64,000 nt of DNA from Nectonema munidae (Eukaryota; Nematomorpha; Nectonematoida; Nectonematidae). The notes under the pieces were generated by a model that was not told where the DNA came from, did no database searches, and saw only the letters and a list, made by a program, of their open reading frames with translations. The translations under genes were made by a program, and so were the position numbers. The stretch's first letter is position 1; every line of letters begins with the position of its first letter. The stretch lies in NCBI GenBank assembly GCA_030549495.1, contig JAUIRK010000770.1, forward strand, positions 1 through 64,000, given 5' to 3'. Below are positions 20,101 through 31,562 of this stretch, piece after piece.

Positions 20101-23100
20101 ATTTTTTGTAGAGAAATTTTAGATGTAAACCGCAAAATTGATTGAGACATTTGGATGTTTGACAGGCGTATTTAAAAATGTAAACAAAAATAATTTATTA
20201 AAGATAAATATCCATCAATTCAGGTATTAATTCACAATACATTGGTGATGTTTATATAACTTTTTTTCGTGTGCCTCGAAAAACTTATTTCCTGTGCTTC
20301 ATAAAACAAATGTCAGTTTCAGTGAATTTCAATGAATTTGGTTGATATCTCGTTCTTTTAATCTTCTTCTCGATCCCAAAAATTGAATTTTAATATGCGA
20401 TTAAAAATTTTTGGTTAAATTTAAAACGAATTTATTCAATACCATATTTTTAAATGAAGCATCATTTAGTGACCATCTATTACAGAAGTCATCAAACAAA
20501 TATAATATGACAAATTCTTACCTTAAATTTCTATTTATTCATATAACTTTAAGCTGATAATCTATATATAAGTATTAAATTATATAGTAGTTATATAAAA
20601 AATAAGAACTTTGTTAGATTTTTACTTTTCATATTAATATTTGCAAAAAAATTAATTTGAAAGTGTGGTGACCTATGTTTTATTGATTGATCAAGCTCCT
20701 TCACCACGACAAAGCGCTGCTTATTGAAGAAGAAAATGCATGCAGAAATTATATCGAAAGGCAAAACAAAATGTAAAAGTTAAAATGTCGTTTAAAGAAA
20801 ATACTGAAATACGTAAATCACAATAAAAATAATAAAAAAGTCACATACTTATGGAGAAAAAGATAATGCATACAATGCATGTAGAGGAAGACGATGAAAA
20901 GATATTGCAAAAGAGAGCGAAAAGTACCTCTTTGATTCGTATAATGTAAATGTTTTTGTGCTTTTATCTTCTTTCTCTGAATAGTTTTTTTGGCAATTGC
21001 TGGTTCTTTTGCGTAAATATTCTTAAAATCATCTGAAGATGGAACAAAACTACGCGAGCTTTTCAATTGCTTCGTCAAATGCAAATATTCTACATGCATA
21101 CTTATAATGTTTTAAATAAGAAAATTCTTTTAAAAGAGCGTACTCCCCTTCACCGAATAATGATGATTTAAGTAGATGAGTATCTCTCTGGCCTTCATCA
21201 AACAACAAAGCAACTATTTTCGTTAATTTTTGGGGCGACCAATTGATTCTAAGTTTCAATATATGGTTTTTGTATTCACTCACATGCATTATTTTTCCAT
21301 AAATGAGGAATACATTCTGCTGAAACCCGAGGGAAAAAATATATTCTTTTATGACGCTCAGTAAAGATTCTTTACTGAGTTTATGATTAGTGTTGATTCT
21401 TACGAGAACAACAAATAAAAGCTTCTTTGTTAAGAATAAAAAAAGCCTGCTCTTCTTCAGTCACATTGATACATTTTAAGTGAGAGAATTCATAGCAAAT
21501 TTCGCATTTCAACTTCAAAATTTCATCTGCTTTTTTTATTTTTTTTTTATTTTTTTTTAAGATGAGTTTTTAGAACTCATTTTTTTTTAAATAAAAAAGG
21601 GTTTTATAATTCTACAAATGAAATTTATTTTATGAAAATATAATAAATTGTTTAGAAAAATTTCAAAAGAAGATTCACATCTACATCCACTGATTTGCTG
21701 CATAGTTGGATAATTTACTGATTACTTTTTGTCAGTTAAAATGAAGGCAATGTTTGTTTAAAAAGATAGGCGGAAATTGTTTTATCATTATCGGTTACTT
21801 TAGTCATTTTTAAATTAACATTTCAGTTTGAAAAAAAGATTTAACTCTATAAGATACATTAGTTCTTTTATTTAATATCAAGGGTTTTCAATATCAAAAT
21901 CAAAGTTGGATATAAAAGATACAATGAGTGAGCATAGCAAGAATGTTGAAAGCATTCATTAACTAAGTCAACATTACACGTTGTTCTTTGTGTATACAAT
22001 TCGAAATTTTTCGCCGAATTTCGATTTGTTTTCTAAATATCCTATTTTTATTCCGATACGATGTTACTTTCCAAAAGAAAATTAAATTTACAAAATACAA
22101 AATTTCTTTTCATATCGTAACGTAGGCCATATAACTTGCCTTTGTGCCAGCTTATTCAAAAAATCGTGTGGTATTTTTTTTACCTTGCCTACCCTACTAT
22201 CTGAGTAACTTTCGAAACGGGAAGAAGGTTGAAATTTTCATAAAACTATTCTTGTTAGCATAATAAATTTAAAGTTTTTAAATTGTTTTAAAAAATGAAT
22301 GTGGAAATAAAGCCGTAATTTATATTAACATACTTACTATGAAGAAGAAACCCATGATAAAATTCAAGAGAACCCATATGTGAGTCTCTGGAGATATATA
22401 TGAAAAATATATATAAAAAATTTTACCTTCTACTTAAAGAGCAACGAAATACCAGGATTATAATCAAAAATTTCGTTTTTGCATTTTTGGTTTTTGTATG
22501 AGTCTTGTAAGTATGAAGGCATGAGAAATGAGTTTCAATTTATATATCTAAATACCCTTCAACATTTCAAAAGCACACATGTTATCAATATCTCCTCATG
22601 AGTATTTTCCCATATCAAAAAGCTTGTTTGTTTCAAGCTCTAGCTGAAGCGTTTTCATTCTTTAAGGTCTATCAGTTTTATCTTTTTGAGAGGAGATTTG
22701 TTCGAGTTTCAATGCTGGGGAATCCGTTGTAAGGAATTGTATGGTCGTCGCGATGGTTATCATCCTGGAGAATCTCGCGATGAGTGATAGTTGATTCTTT
22801 ATTTCATGCACAATTGCTTGTTCTCCTTCTTTGGGATTCCAATCTAAAATTGAGGAATACACGATATGTTTTGAGGCTTTTAGAAGAAATGCATTCACAG
22901 ATATTGCACTGGATGGATATAAAAAGAGTGTTTCAAGTGGTTGAGAAAGATGACCACAAGCTATAAGTGCAGCCTTGTATCGTCTGGTATATTGATTATT
23001 GGCATTGATGTCTTCTAAATTTATTAGACGAATACAATAATGGAGTAAACAATACGAGTTAAATAACAACTTGTTATTTATCTTGATCATTTCTTCATCA

Positions 23101-26100
23101 TCAATAACAATTTTTGTCTTTGCTTGGAGGATGGACTTAATGTTAGTAGACTGTATTCTTCCTTTTGAGGGAATCGCAATAGTTCCAAGTAGACAACTAA
23201 TCAGGCTGCTCTTCGTTACATCGGCACTCTACTGAGTTTTATTATCCTGGAGGAATCGAAGTTGAGAATAAATAGTATTAAAGTCCTTAAACAACGGTAT
23301 AGGAGGGCAGCGTTCAGTATTCTTCAATACTTCCCCTGGAGCAATCTCGACTCTACCATTCTTAAAATTTGTAGAAAGATATCATATTCAAAACTCGCAT
23401 TCAAAATTTCCATGCTTGCCCTTTCACAAAAATTGTATGTGATGATAAAATTTTATTAAAAATTTAAAATACAGTCAAACCTGTCTATAGCGGCCACTCA
23501 AGGGAAACAGGAAACCTGACCGCTATTCACAGGTGGTCGTAATACACAGGTTAAAAATAATTTTACTTCCTATTTCGTATTTAAAAGATTGTGTGTGAAA
23601 TTTATTTATTAACTAGGCACTTGTCTCTAAAAAATCATTAAAAACTGAAAAAATTATTATATTGTAGAAAGAGCATTCTTTTTATAAAAATAAACTGCAT
23701 AAAAGAGCAAACAAAAGATGAAAATATTAAAAGTAAAAGTAATAAAAACCAGAAGAGCATTTTATTAATAAAAAATTTAATAGTGATGTAGGTTATGTAT
23801 GATGGAAGCTTACATTATTCTTTTTCAAAATATAGTAATCAGAGATCTTTGACTGCTTGACATTTTGTTTTTGTAACTGTGATTCTTGATCTACTACATC
23901 ATCATTCAACTCTATGCATTTTTCGAGCACTTTAGTGAAGCCTTTGTGTATCGCGAATGCCTGTATTTCAGAAATACTTTTACTGACGTTTGGGAGTTCA
24001 TGTGAGCCTTCATCATCTTCTTCGCTGATTTCACCATTTTCTTGATTGAGTTAAAGTCGATGCTGAAAATCTTCGACAGTTGAAGGGTGATTATGATCAG
24101 TTGTCACCAGTGAAGCATCGAATCCAACGAATTCATCTAAACTGATTTGCAAGTTTTCTCGACAAACAGTCCCTATATCATCATTCTCTTCTTCCTTAGT
24201 ACTCTTTCAGTTACAATAAATTTTTTTAGTTTTTTGAAGCGCCATCCATATATAAGCCACCTAAGCTGGTTTATAGGCAACAACACGTCAGCCGGATAAT
24301 GTGTTGTAAAAATATAGTAATAATAAAATAGCAATCCGAGACCGCCCGTGAAACAGGAATTTAAGCGAAGTAGAGGCACCATATTTACCCTAATTATTTA
24401 ACGAGTATTTGGACTTTTAAAGCCCTCTGTGTACTGTTAACAACCCACCCTTCACAGTACACGGTTATTCTATGACTTTTTCCATAGCTAGTTCAGCTAG
24501 AACTACGTGTGATATCCTACCAATTTCTTTAATACAGCATAGGGGGATTTGGAGGGGGGGGGGGGCGGAGCCGACGTACGCCCCTCCCTAAAATTAAATG
24601 AGACCTGTTACAAAAAATTTAAAAAACATTTGCAAAATGTCTTTGAATTTCATTTAATACATAAATAATGCTTTGGTTAAACTATTAATCATATGCAGAG
24701 TTATTAACATATATCTATAAGGATTTGTTTTAAAATCTTATTAAATTCTAGTTTAGTAAAATCCGCCCCCTCTAATGCCAATTTCTAGATCCGCCCCTGT
24801 ACAATAATTCGTCAGCTGTGATTTTACCTAAGTAAATCTCACTGGGATGTGGACAACATGAAGAATACCCCAAAAAAAGGGATATTTTTGTTCCATAAAA
24901 AACACTAGCCTAGGCTACGTAACATTAAATAAATGATATTGTTACTGTACTCACTCACCACGAAAGAAGCTGAAGTACTAAAACTTGAATGATGATAATA
25001 AATTTTCTATGCAGTAGAAACGATGAATATGCTAATGATGATGACTTTTACTGCACAGGCCATTTTTATTTTACGTCTCTTCAGACGACGGTGGCTTTTC
25101 CTCTTCCACTTATGGCTCTGTTTTGCCAGGCTGGAAAAACATCGTGATCTGTAGGGTTGCATGACTTTGTCGAGCTTGTTGCAAAATTGTAAAGAACGAA
25201 TTCCATTTCTGTGAGGACACTTTCGCTTTTTTAATGTAACTGAAGACTTTGGCAGGCCTTTCCAAAGTCAGGCCAGTTTGGTCGACATTTTATTTAGTTT
25301 CTTGCTGCCCAACTTCGACAATTCTTTTAGGTGTGCGTCAGTTAGCCGCTGAGGGTGGCGTCTAGCAACTCGTCGACGTCTCCCGTGGTCACCATGTCTG
25401 CAAAGCCGTCACCTTCAATCATCGCGGCCAACTGCTCAGCTTTCTGTACTGCGGAGTGTTCGATTCCAGGAAAGGGTAAATCCCTCGTCGTCGTAAACAA
25501 CATCCGCCCACAACTTCTTCCAGCTCGCGTTAATGGTATCAGGCTTCAAGTCTTGCAATGCCTTCTGGATATATTTAAGGCACGTAGCAATTGTGTACTG
25601 CCGCCAGTATGCCTTCTCGTTGACGTTTTCTTCTTTTTCTTGGGCGGCATGGACGTAGGCAACAAGCTTTGTCATGGAATTCCTCGTGTATACGGCCTTT
25701 AACACCCTGATAACCCCCTTGGTCCATTGGCTGATAAGTGACGTCGTGTTGGACAGCAGGAACTCGATCTAAACGCCATCATACGACAGATAAGTAGAGT
25801 GGACACCAGCGTTATCTATAAGGAGAAGGACTTTGAAAGGCAAACCCTTCTCTACTTGTGGGATAAAACTAAAATCGTAGACATTCAAACAACGTGTTAT
25901 ATAATAATGTTTGGAGATTATGCTGTCTAAATGATAAATTCAAAGTATGTTGTTATTTTTTAATTTTGTCTCTTAAAATATTCATCAATAAAATTAATAT
26001 CTTGTAATGTTTTGTAAGCAAGGAAAAAGCAAACTTTAGTTATAAACAAACCACAACATTAGAAAATGCTCTTTCTGCTTCAATCCAAGTTTTTTCCATT

Positions 26101-29100
26101 TATTGAAAGAAAGGCTTCATATATAAATGATATTTTATGCTTTATTTAGTTCTAAACATATTCGCTAACTTCTAACAAAACTCGGTTATTAATTTTTCCA
26201 CTGGAAAAAAGGTCATTTGTCATCCATCACACCACCTCATAGTTAGTAAGTTTTGAATTAAATCTTGCTTAAATATTTTTTTTCTGTCAAAATCTATAAA
26301 CGCGAGAGTTATTTTGTTTGACTCTGAATTTTTGCTATATTATATACTCGAATAAAACTCGCCTTTTTACTCGAGACCTGATCCTAGTTCATAGTTTGAT
26401 ACGAATGGCGAAATTGTGCCTTCTCGATGCACATCACCGTAACTATCTTATAATTTTTTTTAATTATTATTAAACCCTTTAATACCTCTCTCCCTGACAT
26501 AATTTGCGGCCTTTATTTCCTGGATAGTATTTTACATTGCGAGAAAAGAGTGCAAAAGCTTTTAACATATTTAATTAGTTTAACCTAAGATACTTTTACT
26601 GTCCTGAAGTCAATACAGCAAAAACTCTAATTCGTAATTTTTACATTTAAATTCAAACACTAAGTAATTAGTCAAATCATTTCTAGACTAACTTTCTCCT
26701 CATTATTTTTCATCGATTGATTGATTGATTGATTGATAAAGTTTATATCTTTTTTTAATGAAACTGTTTAGGAACTGATTAAAGCGAAAGCAGATGTAAA
26801 TCTACCAGATTCACAAGGCTACACGCCCATCTACAAAGCCGTATATCATGCTCGCTTAAACATTGTAAAGCTCTTGTATGAAGCTGGTATAAGCACTTTG
26901 CATTTCATTATTTGTTATACCTTTTCACTTTTGAACATGGCTAATTTCAATCACTCAAGGCCTATTTTACTTCCCATTATCTTAAAATTACCTACGATCT
27001 ACAATTAAAGATATTCTGATCTCAACAAACTTGAAAGAAAAAGGTGATCACATCTTCAACCCTACGATAGTCCATCCCTAAAAGTCTAAAGAACAAAATG
27101 GTTCACTCAAAAAAAATTTTTTATGTATAAATATCTTATTTTATGTCTTATAAGCACTTAAACTTCAAAAACACAGACACACGCTCACACCAACTTATTA
27201 ATATTTTTTATGATTGAAAAACTTCATTTTTGCAAAGTGTTATTTAAACGTATCAATATCAATTAAAATATATTGGCTAAATCAATTCATTGACATAAAG
27301 TTCACCGTAGTGCTTTTTAAACGGTTTTAAAAAACTAAAATATATCCGTCCCAGTCACCCAGTTTGCGAATCATTGACATAGACCTTAAAGCTTAAAAAG
27401 TGCAGTTCTTATAAAGGTGATCTCTGACACAATTCAATTTATTCATTATATTTTCCTATCGTTTTATACTTGATTTTAAATACAACACTAGTTATACCTG
27501 ATAACTCACGTTGCTAGTATACACCATTTGTCTTTTTAAAATTCTAAACGCTCTTTCTAAAATACAAAATAAAATTGAAAAAAGTTAGGACGTAAAAAAG
27601 ACAAATTAGATTTGAAAAAAGACAATTTAGAAGTAAAAATGGTACATATTAAATAATAATATGTGAGAATGTTTGAAAATGATTTAATTTTGGCCAATCA
27701 GATCTAATATTTCTAGGCAGTTCATATTTTAAATGTAGTATAATTTTATTCAAAAAATTTTCAAAATAATTGGTTATATTTTCATCTAGTTTTATTGTTT
27801 TAAACTGAAAAAATATTAACATTTTTTTGTCTCATCAGTTCAAAGAGTAACGACTTTTTTAACATATAATATAGATTTATTTTCGCGATGGATTTAGTTA
27901 GATAATAATTAGAAAGGTGGGGGGAGAGAGAGAGTTAAGGAAAAGGGAGATTTGGTTTTCTATCTTATAAATGCTGATATCATTTTAAATTTAGACACTT
28001 TTACAAAATTTTGCATTTTATAATTTACCGTTATAGTAAACGCAACTAAAGCTTGGAAAAGTCGAAAATAGTAAAATACCTATCTAAATAGTGAAAATAA
28101 AAACCTCTCATTTAGCACGGTTTGATAAGGGAAAATCAAAACAACAAATAAAAAAAAATGAAAAATGTTTAATTTTTGAGGGCCGATTTAAAATTGATTT
28201 TTTTTAATCTAAATTTTGTCTGGATTTAACTTTATTTTTCCCATTGTGGCTTGGGACACCCTAATATACGTTATGCATAAAATATGAATCCGTTTATAGA
28301 ACATATATTACCAGATATCCTATGAAAATATTTTCAATAAAAAACTAATATATCCAAAAAGATGAGACACCAATATATATAAATTAAATAAAATCAAGTT
28401 TATTATCAAGTATATAAATAAAATATAACAAAAAAAATTTGCTCCAATGTCTGTAGGGGCATCAAGAAGATATTATCTAATCCCTTAGCTATTAATTTAC
28501 ATTAATTATATTATTAATCAGCAACGGTGGCTATTATGGCTTGCGATTCAGTGCCTCCTGGTTTTACTTTTAAAGGCTTTGTGATGTTGCTGTAGGAATT
28601 CACATTTGTTTAGATTCAATTCTCTTCATTCATTTTTTTATGTTGTTATATGCAATTCTACATCGTGCATCAAAAATTACCAAATGTTCTAAGTCCATAG
28701 ACTTGTCCTCTATGCGTTAAAGTTTTTAAAGGAAGAATGTTAAGAAGCTTCTTAGTTATTTTTGCATCTTAAAAGCACGATATAGGAAAAATCAGGTCGA
28801 TTTATTTCTTTCAAAATCAAAGGATATAAGCAAAATCAATTAGTAAAAATCTCTGAAATTTTTCTATGACATTTACGTGAATCTGCCTATTCTTAGATTT
28901 GAAGAAGGGAATCAAATAATCACTTCATGCTACTTCAGTTTTGGTAAAATTCGCCTTAAATTTTTTAATTGATGTCTGTCTTGTCTAGGCTCAAACTTGA
29001 AGAGTGTGGATTGTGAAGGAAACTCTCTGCTTCACTTGTGCGCCTTTTCTGCAATAGTGTACGATAACGAGAATGTTTTGACATGGCTCATTCAAAAGGG

Positions 29101-31562
29101 ATTGTCACCTTCTTGCAGAAATAACCAAAAGCAAATTCCTCTTCACATTTCTTCTATGCTAGGCCTCAACAACATAGCACTCATCCTAACTAAATATGGT
29201 AATCATATTGTTCTTCTCGGTACCACTTTTTTACTATGCTCTTAACTGCGCACCCTTTTCGAAATAAAAACCGTCTCGTTTAAGTTATGTCAAAATTCAA
29301 TCAAAAAACACCATCAATTTTGGATAACGAATGACTGAGAGGGTTAAGTTACAATTTTATCCACGTTTGCCCCCAAAGTTGGGATAAATTATCCCTTGGG
29401 GTAATTTTTCGGGAGTAATAAGAAAAATAATAAAAATATGAATTATATAATATACATACTATAATGGCCTTCATTAGTAAATATATCTCCAAGATTTCAA
29501 GAATTAGAGAGAATTTAAGCACCAGTTTCAATTTCAAACTACTTATAATCATTTTTTTTCAAGTGGTCTTTTAATACAGCTTTGACTGTATATCTATTGA
29601 TAAATAACAAACTTATCTAGAAGTTTCACCCCTTCATAAGTCTTCATGGAATCTTAGTGTGTCAAGTCAAACCCTCTGGTCTTTAACCCCTTGGGGGCCA
29701 GAATTTTGAAGACTAACCTGGTTTCTTTTTACATGAATTTTTATATATTGATTTCACACTGATCCCAAAATGGTTAAAAAGCTCTGGTATTAATAAAATG
29801 CGTTTTCAAGAGCAATGAAATGCTATTTCAGGATGTGACATTGATGCTATGGATGCGAACAATCAAACCTCCTTAAAAGTTTGTGCGAAGTATCTGAAAA
29901 AGGCAAAGTCTTCCGATGTTAGAGCGGATCACATTGCTTTAATAAACACACTCATCCAACATGGCTGCGACACTCTCAACCTCGCTCTTTTCATTAAACA
30001 CCAGCTCACGTAATGACCTCGATTTAACATTCTGCCATTGTTCTTTATAGATCAGTGCTTCTCAAAGTTGACGCTACGGCTCTTCTTCAGACGATAAGAC
30101 AAAAGATGCGGATACAAATGTTACCCATTAGAGCCCACGAGAAACAGAGGACATTACGTAATTTCATATGTCATTTCACTTTAATTGCGTCCCTTTTCAT
30201 TTGAAATGCGTTTTTAATTTAAATTAACATGAAAAAACGAATTTAAAATAAAAAAGTACGTTTTAAAATGAAAAAAGACGAAATTAATATGAAGGGATAT
30301 ATAAGACTAGCTTAACATATTTCTCCCCTTAAAAATATAATAAAATGCTTCCTTTAAAAGGGTCAATGGGATCTAACTGGAATTCCATCGGAGCATTATA
30401 ATTTTTATATATGTATAGAGGAGAGAGATAAAAATTACTTGTTTGTTAGCTTTCAACAATACATTCATGCAACAAAAAATCGTTCGCGACTAAGCAACCG
30501 TTCGATAAAACGTACGGTGACGAAATGTCCGGGAACCATTTGAAGCTCAATTGATCTAATAGCATGATTGCATAAAAATGCCACATCCCTACAGAATATT
30601 TTTTTACATTAAAACAAGAATAAAAATATGCATTTGTGTACATCTGGTTCAAAATATGCATACTTACCTAATTTCTATTTAAAGGATGTTTTTGATTAGA
30701 CTGATTTTCATCAGTTACTTTAATTATTTAATAATTTGCTGTCAACTGCCATATAAGGTATGTTTTTATTATGTTTTCGCCACCTAGGAAAATCGTTTGC
30801 CGATTCCTAATAGGACAGATCGAGAAAATTCAAATTTATTGGGGGGGGGGGGGGGGGGAATGCTTTTTCTCCACCTCCCCTTCTGATGTGCTCCCCTGCT
30901 TCAGATAATATATCGTCTTATTTCGTGGAGTAAATTTTGTATTAAATACGAAGTAAAAAAATAAATATTTTACTTGTTTTCACTACTATACCAAGCTATT
31001 TTCGTCTAGAGCTTTTTAGAACCTACATTTATTGATAACAGCAAAAGCATTTAAGTTTGAAGATCGCTTTCCATTTTAAAGTTTTTTTTACGAATAAGAA
31101 ATTGCACTTTTGACATATTTAAATAAACATATTATGAGAAAGTAAAAGATGATGTTATCGATTTTTTTAATTTAAAGACAAATTTACAATCCAATTTGCA
31201 CACAATCAAAAACAAAAAAATATAATGCAAGAACACCTTAAAAGAATTTTAGTAATAGGCACTCAGATTTGAAGAAAAAACAAAGTAAAAGCTTGTCCTC
31301 TTTTTCTTGCACTCGCAAATGTTTGATTTGCTAATCCTTTGATTTATTTTTGCATGACAGTAGTGGCGAGCTGGAGACGAATAAAGAAGTGAATGCGTGG
31401 TACAAGGCGTCGCTACCTCTCTCCTTGAAGCATCTTTGTCGCCAATTTTTGCGGAATAAAATTCTTAGAAATGGGCTTCGTTTGCAGAAAACGTGCACAA
31501 GCTTCTCAATTCCATACCATTTAAAGGAATACATCGTAAGAGAGCCCATTGTTCTCATTTAG
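17147..31562 (+). CDS. Ankyrin-repeat and SOCS-box (ASB-like) protein
   Basis: Six exons can be read: 17147-17374, 26772-26886, 28989-29198, 29832-30009, 30051-30157 and about 31361-31562. Splicing restores ankyrin repeats exactly across junctions, for example NVVK|ELIKAKADVN and LLYEAG|SNLKSVDCEGNSLLHL. The repeats fill roughly residues 18-210. The C terminus is a SOCS box (SLPLSLKHLCRQFLRNKI, later IPYHLKEYI), which in ASB proteins recruits Elongin B/C and Cullin-5, making the protein a likely substrate adaptor of a ubiquitin ligase. The start MGGSLSSS fits the N-myristoylation pattern (Gly2, Ser6). Introns run 9.4 kb, 2.1 kb, 633 bp, 41 bp and about 1.2 kb. The last junction is unresolved: exon 5 ends with one spare base while the SOCS exon needs two, so a small exon may be missing or a boundary is misplaced. 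Which ASB it matches is unknown. Confidence 0.85.
17696..17818. mobile_element. piggyBac MITE, copy 2 (in ASB intron 1)
   Basis: TTAA-flanked, CCCGTTATCGGCC at the left and the complement-like GGGCGATAACCGG at the right. It is more diverged than the 14-kb copy but keeps the inverted ends and interior phrases such as gcaggcgatatct. Confidence 0.6.
17819..18974. other. ASB intron 1, gene-free part
   Basis: AT-rich intronic DNA without a recognisable element. The short minus-strand frame at 18314-18541 shows no family signal. Confidence 0.5.
18975..19200 (-). mobile_element. LINE fragment (RT C-terminal tail)
   Basis: A minus-strand 67-residue frame begins MGHFERKDEDKRESKKMKV and continues CGWPNLTRSQVIKKIW and EKTKDRKKM. 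It matches the pattern GHVxRMDEDRLPK...GRPxxTWxDVIKKDL...DRKKWR found after the reverse transcriptase in many LINEs. This is a short, dead fragment in ASB intron 1. Confidence 0.6.
19201..20817. other. ASB intron 1, gene-free part
   Basis: Long AT-rich stretch; some phrases (for example gaaatgaagtcaggatg near 19634) recur near 55893, suggesting an old shared repeat. Nothing coding is supported. Confidence 0.45.
20818..21530 (-). pseudogene. Unrecognised coding-like remnant with Cys/His motif
   Basis: On the minus strand, 21520-21400 reads KCEICYEFSHLKCINVTEEE and later AFICCSRK, which resembles the second half of a PHD-type zinc finger (CxxC...HxxC...CxxC). Lower coordinates give a 79-residue frame (starting MHVSEYKNHILKLRINWS) and an overlapping 93-residue frame (RSFVPSSDDFKNIYAKEPA). 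Residue use is protein-like, but stops and a frame change separate the pieces. It lies antisense in ASB intron 1 and may belong with the frame at 22662-23215. I do not recognise the family; a decayed transposon-borne gene or a broken host gene are both possible. Confidence 0.35.
21531..22661. other. ASB intron 1, gap between two minus-strand frames
   Basis: Starts with an A/T low-complexity run (21537-21600) and continues as AT-rich DNA. I see no element; it could be an intron if the two flanking minus-strand frames belong together. Confidence 0.4.
22662..23215 (-). CDS. Unrecognised open reading frame in ASB intron 1
   Basis: A minus-strand frame with a Met at 23090 (142 residues) stays open upstream to about 23215 (SCLLGTIAIPSKGRIQST). 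It contains YKAALIACGHLSQPLETLF, SAISVNAFLLKASKHIVYSS and a C terminus ending SQKDKTDRP. The length and composition suggest real or recently real coding sequence, longer than neighbouring chance frames. There is no signal peptide or membrane segment that I would defend. It may be an exon of a gene with the Cys/His remnant downstream at 20818-21530. Function unknown. Confidence 0.35.
23472..25880 (-). mobile_element. pogo/Tigger (CENP-B-like) transposon fossil
   Basis: The 3' end at 23472 starts CAGTCAAACCTGTCTATAGC after TA, a pogo-type terminus. On the minus strand, 25870-25690 reads LPFKVLLLIDNAGVHSTYLS and then NTTSLISQWTKGVIRVLKA (usual NTTSLIQPMDQGVI), the core of the DDE_1 transposase; 25705-25436 continues it. 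Further down come LKELSKLGSKKLNKMSTKLA and, at about 24180-23830, NLQISLDEFVGFDASLVTTD, the acidic C-terminal tail. A G/C-rich MITE (24535-24799) interrupts it. The 5' half with the DNA-binding domain is missing, and stops are present. The plus-strand frame at 25355-25702 is its antisense. Confidence 0.75.
24535..24799. mobile_element. hAT-like MITE with G-run
   Basis: Left CAGCATAGGGGGATTTGG with a 12-G run at 24554, right end reading (reversed) CAGGGGCGGATCTAG. The ends are imperfect inverted repeats of the CAGNGGCGGATC type also seen at 46919. No clean target-site duplication; it sits inside the Tigger fossil. Confidence 0.45.
26365..26460 (+). mobile_element. SINE fragment (in ASB intron 1)
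   Basis: Contains gcgaaattgtgccttctcga and cacatcaccgtaac, matching the body of the tRNA-SINE at 11850-11965. The tRNA-like head is worn. Confidence 0.4.
26887..28988. other. ASB intron 2
   Basis: 2.1-kb intron bounded by gtataa and cttgtctag. AT-rich with a short GA-rich patch (27917-27933). No element recognised. Confidence 0.6.
29199..29831. other. ASB intron 3
   Basis: 633-bp intron from ggtaatc to tatttcag. A possible short TTAA-bounded inverted sequence (29687-29774, TTAACCCCTTGGGGG ... AAAATGGTTAA) could be another worn piggyBac-type MITE. Confidence 0.6.
30010..30050 (+). other. 41-bp intron of the ASB gene
   Basis: The sequence from gtaatgacc to tctttatag is 41 bp, contains an in-frame stop, and its removal keeps the frame (KHQLT|SVLLK). 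This is near the lower size limit for spliceosomal introns. Confidence 0.7.
30158..31360. other. ASB intron 5 (boundary uncertain)
   Basis: Contains an 18-G run at 30841-30858 followed by ctccacctccccttctgatg, a worn hAT-like end. The flanking exons do not share phase, so an unseen small exon may lie in this interval. Confidence 0.5.

Noticed and set aside
25355-25702. 115-residue plus-strand frame
   Set aside because: It is antisense to the pogo/Tigger transposase (NTTSLI...VIRVLKA) read on the minus strand.
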